Shown: positions 41,867 to 51,052, numbered from the stretch's first letter. The stretch is 64,000 nucleotides of DNA from Rhodopseudomonas palustris HaA2 (GCF_000013365.1 NC_007778.1:2728001-2792000); one strand, 5' to 3'. A program made the numbers and translations. Notes: generated by a model from the sequence alone, not told the origin.

Positions 41867-44214
41867 CGCGTTCCCTTTCCGGGCTTGTTCGCCTTGCGCT
41901 TCGACGGCTTCGCAGCCTTCGGCTTGCCGGCCTTGCTTCGCGCGCTGCGCCCGATTTTGGCGCCGCCCTTTGCCGGTTCCACCGCCTTGGCGCGACCCTT
42001 GTACGCTCCCTTGCGTGGCCCGCGCGCGACGCTTCGCGATTCACTTAATAGCTCGAACCGCAACGCGCCAGCCACAGGGGCTGCTTCTACCAGACGGACG
42101 TCGACGACGTCCCCCAGCCGATGCATGGCACCGCTGCGCGAGCCGATCAGCGCGTGGCGGGTTTCGTCGTAGTTGTAATACTCGTCGCCGAGCGTGCGGA
42201 TCGGAATCAGTCCGTCGGCGCCGGTGTCGCTCAGCTTGACGAACAGGCCGGCCTTGGTGACGCCGGAGACGCGGCCCTGGAAGGTCGCGCCGATGCGGTC
42301 GGCGAGGTGATGCGCGATCAGCCGGTCGACCGTCTCGCGCTCGGCCTTCATCGCGCGGCGTTCGGTCAGTGAGATCTGGGCTGCGACTTCGGCCAGCGTT
42401 TCCACCGTCTCGGTCTGCGGCAGCGCGCCGTCGCCGAGGTTGAGCGCGCGGATCAGCGCGCGGTGCACCACGAGATCGGCGTAGCGGCGGATCGGCGAGG
42501 TGAAATGCGCGTAGCGGCGCAGGTTCAGGCCGAAATGGCCGTAATTCTCGGAGGCATATTCGGCCTGCGCCTGCGAGCGCAGCACCACTTCGTTGACCAG
42601 CGGCTCGGCGTCTTCGCCTTTGACCATCGCCAGGATGCGGTTGAACTGCGCCGGCTTCAGCGCTCCGCCCTTGGCGAAGGACAGATCCAGCGTCTTCAGG
42701 AAGTCGACGAGGTTGTGGACCTTCTCCACGCTCGGTTCGTCGTGCACCCGATAGATCAGCGGCAGCGCTTTCTTTTCGAGCATCTCGGCCGCGGCGACGT
42801 TGGCGAGGATCATGAATTCCTCGATCAATTTATGCGCGTCGAGCCGCTCCGGAACGATGACGCGGTCGACGGTGCCGTCGGGCTTCAGGATGATCTTGCG
42901 CTCGGGCAGATCGAGATCGAGCGGATCGCGCTCGTCGCGGCCGCGCTTGACGATCGCATAGGCGTCGTAGAGCGGCTTCAAAATCGTGTCGAGCAGCGGG
43001 CCGGTGGTGTCGTCGGGCCGGCCGTCGATCGCGGCCTGGGCCTGCGCGTAGTTCAGCTTCGCGGCCGAGCGCATCAGCACGCGATGAAACGAATGCGAGC
43101 GCTTGCGGCCGTCGGCGCCGATCACCATGCGGACCGCGAGAGCGCCGCGGGGCTCGCCGGGCTTCAGCGAGCACAGATCGTTGGAAATCCGCTCCGGCAG
43201 CATCGGCACGACGCGGTCGGGGAAGTACACCGAATTGCCGCGCCGTAGCGCGTCGCGATCGAGCGCCGAGTCCGGCCGCACGTAGTAGGCGACGTCGGCG
43301 ATCGCGACGTGCAGGATCACGCCGCCTTTGTTGTTGGGGTCGGGATCCGGCTCGGCGTGGACCGCGTCGTCGTGGTCCTTGGCGTCGGGCGGATCGATCG
43401 TCACCAGCGGCAGCTCGCGCCAGTCCTCGCGGCCCTTCAGCGTCGCCGGCTCGGCGGCTTCGGATTCGCGCAACGCGGTCGTCGAGAATTCCTGCGGGAT
43501 GTCGTGGGAGTGGATTGCGATCAGGCTGACGGCTTTTTCGGTCGCGAGCGAGCCGAGCCGTTCCTTGACGCGGCCGGACGACAGGCCATAGCCGCGGCTG
43601 CGGATCAGGTCGACGCTGACGAGGTCGCCGTCCTGCGCGCCGCCGGCATCGTGCGGCGCGATGTTGAGTTCGCGCCCGGCCTGCTTCTTGTCGACCGGGA
43701 CAAGCCGGCCGCCGCCCTGCGGCGTGGCGCGAAAAATCCCCAGAATGCGCGGCTTGCCGCGATCGAGCACGCGAATGACGCGGCCGACATAAGCGGGACC
43801 TTGCTCGGGCGCCTCGGCCGGCTCGACATGCAGCAGCGCGCGGTCGCCGAGGCCGGCGGCGGTGCCGGGCTTGGGCCGGCGCGGGGTGTGGATGCGGATC
43901 TTCGGCGGCTCGCCGTCCTGCTCGTCCCATTCAGACGGGGTGGCGATCAGTTCGCCGTCGCTATCGCGCGCGGTGATATCCGCCAACAGCGTCGGGGGCA
44001 GGGTGGCCGGCTCGGCGACCTTGCGGCGGCCGCTCTTGCGGATCGCGCCGTCGTCGGACAGTTCCTTGAGACGGCGCTTCAGTTCGGCACGATCGGCATT
44101 CTTCAGGCCGAACTCGCGGGCGATCTCGCGGGTGCCGACCTTGCCGGGATGCGCGCGGATAAAGGCGAGGAGCGTGGCCTTGTCCGGGAACTTGTCGTCG
44201 CGCGTCTTGCTCAC
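41863..44214 (-). CDS. rnr: Ribonuclease R
   Basis: This 783-residue 3'-5' exoribonuclease has an N-terminal winged-helix region (about 1-75), cold-shock-like RNA-binding domains, a catalytic RNB domain with VTIDPPDAKDHDDAVHAE (metal-binding aspartates) and HVAIADVAYYVR, an S1 domain (about 625-710), and a Lys/Arg-rich tail. It degrades structured RNA including rRNA fragments. The start is a GTG at 44214, 2 bp after the topA stop. It is in the middle of the topA-rnr-DUF983-NUDIX operon. Confidence 0.96.
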   Translation of the reverse strand: MSKTRDDKFPDKATLLAFIRAHPGKVGTREIAREFGLKNADRAELKRRLKELSDDGAIRKSGRRKVAEPATLPPTLLADITARDSDGELIATPSEWDEQDGEPPKIRIHTPRRPKPGTAAGLGDRALLHVEPAEAPEQGPAYVGRVIRVLDRGKPRILGIFRATPQGGGRLVPVDKKQAGRELNIAPHDAGGAQDGDLVSVDLIRSRGYGLSSGRVKERLGSLATEKAVSLIAIHSHDIPQEFSTTALRESEAAEPATLKGREDWRELPLVTIDPPDAKDHDDAVHAEPDPDPNNKGGVILHVAIADVAYYVRPDSALDRDALRRGNSVYFPDRVVPMLPERISNDLCSLKPGEPRGALAVRMVIGADGRKRSHSFHRVLMRSAAKLNYAQAQAAIDGRPDDTTGPLLDTILKPLYDAYAIVKRGRDERDPLDLDLPERKIILKPDGTVDRVIVPERLDAHKLIEEFMILANVAAAEMLEKKALPLIYRVHDEPSVEKVHNLVDFLKTLDLSFAKGGALKPAQFNRILAMVKGEDAEPLVNEVVLRSQAQAEYASENYGHFGLNLRRYAHFTSPIRRYADLVVHRALIRALNLGDGALPQTETVETLAEVAAQISLTERRAMKAERETVDRLIAHHLADRIGATFQGRVSGVTKAGLFVKLSDTGADGLIPIRTLGDEYYNYDETRHALIGSRSGAMHRLGDVVDVRLVEAAPVAGALRFELLSESRSVARGPRKGAYKGRAKAVEPAKGGAKIGRSARSKAGKPKAAKPSKRKANKPGKGTR

Positions 44215-44216
44215 AT

Positions 44217-46952
44217 CTATCCGTTCTTGGCCGCGCTCTTTTTGGCGGGTGATTTCGGCTTGGCTGCCGCGGCTTTAGGCTTGGTCGTTGACGTCTTGGC
44301 TTTCACCGGCGCGCGCGCCGGGCTTGCGGCGGCGCCCTCGGCTTTCGGCTTCTTGGCCGCGGCTTTCTTCGCCGGCTTGGCGTCGCTCTTGGCTGCGGCT
44401 TTCTTGGCCGGCGCCTTCTTCTTGGCCTTAGCCCCACCGCCCTTGGCGGCGCGCTCGTCGATCAGCGCGATCGCTTCGGGGAGCGTGATGGTGTCCTGGG
44501 TCTTGTCGTTCGGGATCGTGGCATTGACGCCGCCGGCGGTGACATAGGCGCCGTAGCGGCCGGCCTTGACGGCGACCGGGCCGAGCGACGGATGATCGCC
44601 GAGCGGCTTGCCGGGATCGGCGCCAAACCGGCGCTTGCTCGGACCCTTGGCGATCTTCTCGGCGATCAGCGTGACCGCGCGATTGAGCCCAATGTTGTGG
44701 ACGTCATCGCCGGCCTCGAGGCTGGCGTAGGTCTTCTCGTGCTGCACATAGGGCCCGAACCGGCCGATGCCGGCCTTGATCGGCTCGCCGGTCTCGGGGT
44801 GCTTGCCGACTTCACGCGGCAGCGCCAGGAGCCGCAGCGCGACGTCGAGCTCGACGTCGGACGGCGAGGTGCCCTTCGGGATGCCGGCGCGCTTGGGCTT
44901 TTCGCCCTCCGCGTAGTCCTTGGCGTCGCCGAGCTGGATATAGGGGCCGAACCGGCCGGATTTGACCGCGACTTCGAAGCCGGTGTCGGGATCGAGGCCG
45001 AGCACGCGATCGGCATCGGCGCCGCCGCCATCTGCAGCAAGCGGGCGGGTGTGGCGGCATTCCGGATAGTTCGAGCAGCCGACGAAGGCGCCGAACTTGC
45101 CGGCCTTGAGGTTGAGCCGGCCAGTGCCGCAGCTCGGGCACTGCCGCGGATCGCCGCCGTCCTCGCGGGGTGCATAGATGTGCGGGCCGAGCATCTCGTC
45201 GAGCACGTCGAGCACCTGCGCGACGCGCAGTTCCTTGATGTCATTGACCGCGCCGATGAAGTCGGTCCAGAAATCGCGCAGCACCTGCTGCCAGGAGATT
45301 TCGTTGTTGGAGATGCGGTCGAGCTTCTCTTCCAGCGCCGCGGTGAAGTCGTATTCGACATAGCGGGCGAAGAAGCTCTCCAGGAACGCGATCACGACGC
45401 GGCCCTTGTCCTCGCCGTGCAGCCGCTTCTTTTCGAGCTTCACATAGCCGCGATCCTTCAGCACCTGCAGGATCGACGCATAGGTCGAGGGCCGGCCGAT
45501 GCCGAGCTCTTCCATCCGCTTCACCAATGAGGCTTCCGAGAAGCGCGGCGGCGGTTCGGTGAAATGCTGCGTCACCGCGAGCGCTTCGCGCTTCAGCGCC
45601 TCGTTCTCGCTCATCGCCGGCAGCCGTCGCGAATCCTCGTCTTCGGAATCGTCGTCGCGGCCTTCCTGATAGGCGGCGAGGAAGCCGTCGAACTTCACAA
45701 CCTGGCCGGTGGCGCGCAGCTCCAGCACGCGCGATCCGGCCTTCGCCTCGATGTCGACGGTGGTGCGCTCCATCTCGGCCGATTCCATCTGGCTGGCGAC
45801 GGTGCGGACCCAGATCAGCTCGTAGAGCCGGGCCTGGTCGGAATCGAGCCGCTTGTTGACCTCGGACGGGCGGCGCGACAGGTCGGTCGGGCGGATTGCT
45901 TCGTGCGCTTCCTGGGCGTTCTTGGCCTTGGCCTGATATTGCCGTGGCGAGTCCGGCACATAGGCGCTGCCGTAATCCTCGGCGATCACCTTGCGCGCTT
46001 GCGTAATGGCGGACGGGTCGATCTGGACGCCGTCGGTTCGCATATAAGTAATGAGACCGGTGGTTTCGCCGCCGATGTCGATGCCTTCATACAGCCGCTG
46101 CGCGATCCGCATGGTGTGCGCCGGCGCAAAGCCGAGCTTGCGGCTGGCTTCCTGCTGCAGCGTCGAGGTGGTGAACGGGGCGTAGGGATTGCGGCGGGCG
46201 GGCTTGGCCTCGACGCTCGACACGTTGAAATTGGCGGTCTCGATCGCCTGCTTGAAGTCCTCGGCCTCGGCGCCGGTGCCGATGTCGAGCCGCTGGATCT
46301 TCTTGCCGTCGGCGCCGACCAGGCGGGCCTCGAAGGCGTCGCCGCGCGGCGTCGTCAGCGTCGCGATCAGCGACCAGTATTCGCGCGCGACGAACTTCTC
46401 GATCTCCATCTCGCGGTCGCACACCAGCCGCAGCGCGACCGACTGCACGCGCCCGGCGGAGCGGGCGCCCGGCAGCTTGCGCCACAGCACAGGAGAAAGA
46501 GTGAAGCCGACCAGATAATCCAGCGCCCGGCGCGCCATATAGGCGTCGACCAGCGCGCCGTCGATCTCGCGCGGATGCTGCATCGCCTCGGTGACGGACT
46601 GCTTGGTGATGGCGTTGAACACCACGCGCTCGACCTTCTGGTCCTTCAGCGCACGCTTTTGTTTGAGCACCTCCAGCACGTGCCAGGAGATCGCCTCGCC
46701 CTCGCGATCAGGGTCGGTGGCGAGGATCAGCTTGTCGGCGCCCTTGAGCGCCTTGGCGATGTCGTTGAGCCGTCCGGCGGCTTTCGGATCGATCTCCCAG
46801 ATCATCTGGAAATTGGCGTCGGGATCGACCGAGCCATTCTTGGCCGGCAGGTCGCGCACATGCCCGAACGAGGCCAGAACCTCGTAGGACGAGCCCAGAT
46901 ATTTGTTGATCGTCTTGGCCTTCGCAGGCGACTCGACAATGACGAGATTCAT
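44217..46952 (-). CDS. topA: DNA topoisomerase I
   Basis: This 911-residue type IA topoisomerase relaxes negative supercoils. It has a TOPRIM domain (1-120) with NLVIVESPAKAKT and DPDREGE (80-86), and the catalytic Tyr303 in GLITYMRTDG. One clear four-cysteine zinc ribbon (CPSCGTG and CSNYPEC) is followed by several topo_C repeats such as SGRFGPYIQLGD that lack cysteines. The last 80 residues form a Lys/Ala/Pro-rich, histone H1-like tail. ATG 46952 is the family start; the frame remains open upstream to 47069. rnr follows 2 bp after the stop. Confidence 0.97.
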   Translation of the reverse strand: MNLVIVESPAKAKTINKYLGSSYEVLASFGHVRDLPAKNGSVDPDANFQMIWEIDPKAAGRLNDIAKALKGADKLILATDPDREGEAISWHVLEVLKQKRALKDQKVERVVFNAITKQSVTEAMQHPREIDGALVDAYMARRALDYLVGFTLSPVLWRKLPGARSAGRVQSVALRLVCDREMEIEKFVAREYWSLIATLTTPRGDAFEARLVGADGKKIQRLDIGTGAEAEDFKQAIETANFNVSSVEAKPARRNPYAPFTTSTLQQEASRKLGFAPAHTMRIAQRLYEGIDIGGETTGLITYMRTDGVQIDPSAITQARKVIAEDYGSAYVPDSPRQYQAKAKNAQEAHEAIRPTDLSRRPSEVNKRLDSDQARLYELIWVRTVASQMESAEMERTTVDIEAKAGSRVLELRATGQVVKFDGFLAAYQEGRDDDSEDEDSRRLPAMSENEALKREALAVTQHFTEPPPRFSEASLVKRMEELGIGRPSTYASILQVLKDRGYVKLEKKRLHGEDKGRVVIAFLESFFARYVEYDFTAALEEKLDRISNNEISWQQVLRDFWTDFIGAVNDIKELRVAQVLDVLDEMLGPHIYAPREDGGDPRQCPSCGTGRLNLKAGKFGAFVGCSNYPECRHTRPLAADGGGADADRVLGLDPDTGFEVAVKSGRFGPYIQLGDAKDYAEGEKPKRAGIPKGTSPSDVELDVALRLLALPREVGKHPETGEPIKAGIGRFGPYVQHEKTYASLEAGDDVHNIGLNRAVTLIAEKIAKGPSKRRFGADPGKPLGDHPSLGPVAVKAGRYGAYVTAGGVNATIPNDKTQDTITLPEAIALIDERAAKGGGAKAKKKAPAKKAAAKSDAKPAKKAAAKKPKAEGAAASPARAPVKAKTSTTKPKAAAAKPKSPAKKSAAKNG

Positions 46953-47120
46953 CGGATTCCAATGGCTTAGCTTAGAGAAATGCGCCGTTTTCGCGAGACT
47001 CGCGCCAGCCGCATGGCTCGGAACATGGGTTCTGGGACGGGCGCTGTCAAATCGGCTCACCGATACCACCGAGCCCTTTGGTGCAAAATAGGGATGAATC
47101 CCAACACAAAATAAACCTAG

Positions 47121-47180
47121 AGTTGTACAACTTAGAGTAGTAATTACGTCTATGAACTATCATTGGAGGCGGTTGCCTCC
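47121..47180. promoter_or_regulatory. Palindromes upstream of the small gene at 47199
   Basis: The AT-rich leader has a perfect 12-bp palindrome AGTTGTACAACT at 47121-47132 and a hairpin GGAGGC (47165-47170) GGTT GCCTCC (47175-47180). The hairpin ends 18 bp before the ATG at 47199; the ribosome site GAAAGGG lies after it. The first could be an operator, the second a leader structure. Both are read from sequence only. Confidence 0.45.
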
Positions 47181-47198
47181 TTCTGAAAGGGCCACAAC

Positions 47199-47516
47199 AT
47201 GGCGCTACGAAGTGGCAACAGCTCGTCCGATCGCGATGGCGGCCCCGTCGAAGCGGCAGGTTACCTTTCGGAGGCAATCTCCGAGCTGATCCAGATCGCC
47301 CAGGTCCATCGGCTGGATATGCTGTGTTATTTGCTCGATATGGCGCGCCTGGAGGCCGGCGAAATCGTGCGGCTGCGCGCCGGATGCTGTGCGCAACGCA
47401 GCGAAACGGTTCATGCCGGGTATGAGCGGAGCGGCCCAAATCCGCATCCGGTTTCGGCTTTCCAGGATCAGGGGGCGGAGCGCCGGGTCCACCGTGGTCC
47501 CGGCGGAACCGACTGA
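47199..47516 (+). CDS. Conserved hypothetical small protein
   Basis: This 105-residue protein has a helical core (about 15-58: AAGYLSEAISELIQIAQVHR, then LDMLCYLLDMARLEAGE) that I recall from a Bradyrhizobium-group family of unknown function. After about residue 62 the sequence is low in structure and may not be conserved. GAAAGGG about 7 bp before the ATG supports it. It lies on the opposite strand to the dprA-topA series and occupies the unusually long gap between those genes. Confidence 0.65.
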   Translation: MALRSGNSSSDRDGGPVEAAGYLSEAISELIQIAQVHRLDMLCYLLDMARLEAGEIVRLRAGCCAQRSETVHAGYERSGPNPHPVSAFQDQGAERRVHRGPGGTD

Positions 47517-47649
47517 GGCTTTACGTCTTATTAACCGAACTGGTTCACGATTCGAAATAAGCGGGAGGCGGGCCGGATGTACGTCCGCCTCCGAGATGGC
47601 TCGAAGTGTCACCACTTCGGGCCGTTGCTTTTTGTGGCGCAGCCCGGTC

Positions 47650-48786
47650 TCACAGCAGCGACACCAGCCCGCCGCCATGGCGCTCCAGCCGGCCGGCGAG
47701 TTCCAGCTCCAGCAGCACGGTGCGCACCACCGCGGGAGCGATACCGCTCAGCCGGATCAGATCGTCGATTCCGACAGGGCTCGGCCCCAGCAGGTTGACG
47801 ATCCGGCTGCGGTCGCTGGGATCTGGATCGCTTGCCGGCGGCGGGTGGTCGGGTTCGCGGCCGGGCAGCTCGATCGGCCGATCGAGGATCGGCGCCACCG
47901 CCTGGATGATGTCGGCGGCGCAGGTGATCAGCGTCGCGCCCTGCTTGATCAGATCGTTGGTGCCGGCGGCGCGCGGATCGAGTGGCGAGCCCGGCACCGC
48001 GAACACCTCGCGGCCCTGATCGGCGGCGCGCCGCGCGGTGATCAGCGAGCCGGAGCGATACGCCGCCTCGATCACCACCACGCCGACCGCGGCGCCGGAG
48101 ATCAGCCGGTTGCGGCGGGGAAAATCCTTGCCGCGTGGGACATGGCCGAGTGGCATTTCCGAGATCGCCGCGCCGCGCGCTTCGATAATGTCGAGCAGCA
48201 GATCCTCGTGCTCTGCCGGATAGATCTTGTCATGGCCGCCGGCCAGCACCGCGACGGTGCCGCTGCCGAGACTGGCGCGATGCGCCGCCTGGTCGATGCC
48301 GCGCGCCAGCCCGGAGATCACCACGAAGCCGCTCGCGCCGAGGTCGCCGGCGAGCAGGCCGGCGAACTTCAACCCGGCGCCGGAAGCGTTGCGTGAGCCG
48401 ACGATCGCGATCATCGGCCGCTGCATCAGCGCCAGCGCGTCGGGCAGCGCATGGACGCCGAGCAGCGGCGGCGCATCGTCGATCGTCGCGAGGCGAGGCG
48501 GGTAGCCAGGCTCGCCCGGCGCCACCAGCTCGACACCGAGCCGCCGCCCGCCCTCGATCTCGCGCCGCGCCTCATCTTCGGACGGGATACGTCCGGCGCG
48601 CGCCGCGCCGCCGCGCCGCGCCAGTTCCGGCAACCGCTCCAGCGCCGCGCGCGCCGAGCCGAAATGATTGATCAGCGAGCGGAAGGTGCGCGGCCCGACA
48701 TTGTCGGCCCGGATCAGCCGCAGCCAGTCGACCCGCTGGGCCTCGGTGAGAACGGTCGTCCCCTGATCACTGCTACGCTCGCCCAA
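47650..48786 (-). CDS. dprA: DNA-processing protein DprA, with a recombinant 5' end
   Basis: This 378-residue protein loads RecA onto incoming single-stranded DNA in transformation. It has an N-terminal helical region, a Rossmann-like core (about 120-300) with [39 protein letters not shown] and [14 protein letters not shown], and a C-terminal winged helix (about 320-378). The start is a TTG at 48786 (GGGGGTG upstream); there is no ATG or GTG. The first codons differ from the old start preserved at 50083-50181, showing that the 5' end came with the inserted island. topA follows after 697 bp. Confidence 0.93.
   Translation of the reverse strand: MGERSSDQGTTVLTEAQRVDWLRLIRADNVGPRTFRSLINHFGSARAALERLPELARRGGAARAGRIPSEDEARREIEGGRRLGVELVAPGEPGYPPRLATIDDAPPLLGVHALPDALALMQRPMIAIVGSRNASGAGLKFAGLLAGDLGASGFVVISGLARGIDQAAHRASLGSGTVAVLAGGHDKIYPAEHEDLLLDIIEARGAAISEMPLGHVPRGKDFPRRNRLISGAAVGVVVIEAAYRSGSLITARRAADQGREVFAVPGSPLDPRAAGTNDLIKQGATLITCAADIIQAVAPILDRPIELPGREPDHPPPASDPDPSDRSRIVNLLGPSPVGIDDLIRLSGIAPAVVRTVLLELELAGRLERHGGGLVSLL
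48687..48752. repeat. 66-bp direct repeat, dprA-proximal copy
   Basis: The sequence is dprA coding sequence for [21 protein letters not shown]. It recurs at 50112-50177 with a single mismatch (48739 G, 50164 C). It marks one boundary of the inserted segment and is in the position of an attachment-site core. Confidence 0.85.
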
Positions 48787-48845
48787 AGTGCACCCCCGGC
48801 CGGGAGTGTCGCGCGACTGATGCGTGTGATCAAGACTGGCGAGGG

Positions 48846-49080
48846 GTGGACGTCATAGGTGCGGAGAGAGCCACTGCGTTCTTGAAACGCGAGCTCCAAG
48901 CTCCGGGATACCGAAGTCATCTGTGCCAAACTGGCGAAGCGGCCCAATGGGCACGGTTTCAAATCGGAGATGGAAGCGAATATTACCAACAAGCTCAAGC
49001 GAGGAACGTTCTCGGCTAAGTTTTTCCTCGCCTATCTTGCTGCGACGGAGTTTGAGGGAGTAGTTTTGAAAGAGAGTTAG
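48846..49080 (+). pseudogene. DUF6471-like gene, frameshifted
   Basis: A GTG-started frame gives [21 protein letters not shown], then continuity passes to another frame near 48905-48911 that reads TEVICAKLAKRPNG, ANITNKLKRGTFSAKFFLAY and ends LKES with TAG at 49080. Joined with a one-base skip, the product resembles small DUF6471 proteins (R-x-L-K-x-E-L start, NKLxRGxFxAxFF core) found on mobile regions. The family call is from pattern memory. A sequencing error is an alternative to a real mutation. Confidence 0.5.
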
Positions 49081-49197
49081 TCTTTTCGCCAGGCCTCAAA
49101 AATTCTCATCACGATTCCACCCTGACCGATCAGTGCGATGGTCCCACAAGATAGAACCACCAGAATGTCACCTCTATAGAACCAGTCGGATATTTTG

Positions 49198-50028
49198 ATG
49201 TGGCCCTTTTCTGAAATGTCTCTTTCAGCCGCGACTTTCGTTGGGAGCGTGGCAAACTGGACATTATTGGGTAGCCTCGTAGTCGGGCTACTTTCAACAT
49301 TCGTTCTAGTGAAGACGACAGACGTCAAAGAGCAATATTGGGCTGAGGACAGGCGGCAATCCAGCGAACACATTGCAACATTGAACAACGAATCGGCAAA
49401 ACTAACGGCGGACAATCTGGCGCTACAGACAGCCTTGTTGCCAAGGCACGTTGGGCTAATCGGAATTGATGAACAGCCTAAAGCCAAGACGTGGTTTGCT
49501 GGGTTTGAACGCTGGGCCGGGACTAAAATACTAATTCAAGTCGTCGCTGGCGATCTTGAGGCACAGAATCTTGCGAACGAGATCGCGATCGTTCTCTCAA
49601 AATACGGCTGGAAACCAGAGTTCATTGACGAGACGCGCTCAGGGTATTCTCTGAACCTCTCAGAAGGACTCAGCGTCTTTTCGCCGGCTTCCTACAAGGC
49701 TTGGGATCCTAAGGATGAGGCACAGCAAAGGTTCTCGGTATTGAGTGCAGCTGCGGTTTCGCTGGCGCTGGCACTCACAAACGCCGGGCTCGGGGTTGGG
49801 TCATATCCTGTTGGTGGCACGCATGGTTTGATAATGGTTGTCGACTTCCCCCCGGGGTCGGATGGGGCTTTGAGCGACCCATTCCGGAACTTTTCGCCGA
49901 AATTGGATGGCGTGTACCTGCAGGTAGGATCAAGGCCGGTTGCAGCTACGGTCGCTTGGATCAAAGCCGGTCGCCCCGACGCATCGGGCAAAAGGGCCGA
50001 CGCGTCACCAGCCAATTCGCACAAATAG
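49198..50028 (+). CDS. Island-borne hypothetical membrane protein
   Basis: This 276-residue protein has one N-terminal membrane helix (about 15-40, VGSVANWTLLGSLVVGLLSTF) followed by VKTTDVKEQYWAEDRRQSSEHIATL, a charged coiled-coil-like segment (about 41-75). A soluble alpha/beta domain (about 100-240) follows and the tail is polar. The N-terminal part resembles a rhizobial family of single-pass proteins of unknown role. Codon use and base composition are more AT-rich than in neighbours, indicating transfer. ATG 49198 or 49216 could be the start. Confidence 0.75.
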   Translation: MWPFSEMSLSAATFVGSVANWTLLGSLVVGLLSTFVLVKTTDVKEQYWAEDRRQSSEHIATLNNESAKLTADNLALQTALLPRHVGLIGIDEQPKAKTWFAGFERWAGTKILIQVVAGDLEAQNLANEIAIVLSKYGWKPEFIDETRSGYSLNLSEGLSVFSPASYKAWDPKDEAQQRFSVLSAAAVSLALALTNAGLGVGSYPVGGTHGLIMVVDFPPGSDGALSDPFRNFSPKLDGVYLQVGSRPVAATVAWIKAGRPDASGKRADASPANSHK

Positions 50029-50082
50029 GCTGTCAAAGAGAGCGCGATCACGACGTGCCCCCAATTGGGTCGGTGGTGTCCG

Positions 50083-50181
50083 CTAGGCTTGGGGCGTTCG
50101 CTCCATAACGCTGCGCGGCCCGACATTGTCGGCCCGGATCAGCCGCAGCCAGTCGACCCGCTGCGCCTCGGTGAGAAGCAC
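50083..50181 (-). pseudogene. Old dprA 5' end, truncated stub
   Basis: A GTG (AGGGAAC upstream) opens a frame reading [22 protein letters not shown], then SVMERTPQA and a stop, 32 codons in all. The first part is identical to dprA codons; the end is island sequence. It is best read as the original dprA start left on the plsY side after insertion. It includes the direct repeat at 50112-50177. Confidence 0.75.
50112..50177. repeat. 66-bp direct repeat, plsY-proximal copy
   Basis: This matches 48687-48752 at 65 of 66 positions. Beyond it the two copies continue with weaker but recognisable similarity for about 90 bp (both contain GCCGGGAGTGT followed by G/C-rich then GTG-GACAAG or GTGATCAAG-type sequence). 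So the element side also carries a dprA-like leader. Confidence 0.85.
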
Positions 50182-50292
50182 GTTCCCTTGTCGCTGGTAC
50201 TTTCGGCACGCACCACCCCCGCCGGGAGTGTTGCGCAACTTTTGCGAGTGGACAAGTTCAACGAAGGCGGAAGATGATGAGGTATCGGGCGC

Positions 50293-50414
50293 CGTCACCC
50301 TGAGGTGGCCGCGTAGCGGCCCTCGAAAGGGCGATGGTAGGGTAAGAAGGGGACGAGCGCCACGCCGTGTGGCACATCCTTCGAGGCTCGCTGCGCTCGC
50401 GCCTCAGGATGACG
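50293..50414. repeat. Dispersed palindromic repeat, family 1, copy d
   Basis: This 122-bp copy has ends CGTCACCCTGAGG and CCTCAGGATGACG and inner CATCCTTCGAGG. It lies between the dprA stub and plsY. It is the most diverged internally of the four copies. Confidence 0.8.
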
Positions 50415-50445
50415 GCGCGTGAGAAGCAAGCTGCGTAGCAGTCGC

Positions 50446-51039
50446 TTACTTCTTCTCGCCGATCTTGCTCTCGGTGCCGGCCTGCAGCCGCTTGATGTTT
50501 TCGCGGTGCATCCAGAACAGCAGCAGCGTCAGCACCGCGAACAGCGAGGCGAGGGCGGGGTGGCCGAACCACCACAGGAAAATCGGGGTGATGAAGGCGG
50601 CGACCAGGGCGGACAGCGACGAGTAGCGCGCGGTGACCGCGGTGGCGAGCCAGAGCAGGCAGAACACGATCGCCCCGGGCCAGAACAGGCCGATCAGCAC
50701 GCCGATATAGACCGCGACGCCCTTGCCGCCCTTGAACTTCAGCCAGACCGGAAACAGGTGGCCGAGAAACGCGCCGAGCGCGGCCAGCATCGCGGCTTCG
50801 GCGCCGCCGAAACTCGACGCGATGATCACCGCGGCGGTGCCCTTGAGTGCGTCGAGCAGCAGCGTGGCGGCGGCGAGGCCCTTGCGGCCGGTGCGTAGCA
50901 CGTTGGTGGCGCCGATATTGCCGGAACCGATCGAGCGCAGATCCTCGGTGCCGGCGATCTTGGTCAGGATCAGCCCGAACGGAATCGAACCGAACAGATA
51001 GCCGAGCAGCAGCGCTGCGATGTAGATGCCGATCAACAT
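50446..51039 (-). CDS. plsY: Glycerol-3-phosphate acyltransferase PlsY
   Basis: This 197-residue inner-membrane enzyme acylates glycerol 3-phosphate from acyl-phosphate in phospholipid synthesis. It has five to seven helices and three conserved loops: [27 protein letters not shown] and [13 protein letters not shown]. It lies 13 bp after pyrC. A GGAACCACGA-like site precedes the ATG. In the ancestral order dprA would follow directly; the island now intervenes. Confidence 0.96.
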   Translation of the reverse strand: MLIGIYIAALLLGYLFGSIPFGLILTKIAGTEDLRSIGSGNIGATNVLRTGRKGLAAATLLLDALKGTAAVIIASSFGGAEAAMLAALGAFLGHLFPVWLKFKGGKGVAVYIGVLIGLFWPGAIVFCLLWLATAVTARYSSLSALVAAFITPIFLWWFGHPALASLFAVLTLLLFWMHRENIKRLQAGTESKIGEKK

Positions 51040-51052
51040 CGTCGTGGTTCCC

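Larger units (their letters stand above)
48753..50111. mobile_element. Small genomic island inserted at the 5' end of dprA
   Basis: About 1.36 kb lies between 66-bp direct repeats and separates plsY from dprA, genes usually adjacent in this group. Base composition is visibly more AT-rich than the flanks. Contents are a frameshifted DUF6471-like gene (48846-49080) and a membrane protein gene (49198-50028). No integrase, transposase or terminal inverted repeat is seen, so it is probably a decayed or non-autonomous element integrated by a site-specific recombinase supplied elsewhere. Confidence 0.7.

Noticed and set aside
45564-46970. Long open frame antisense to topA
   Set aside because: TopA motifs are complete on the minus strand; the antisense product is compositionally typical of a shadow frame.
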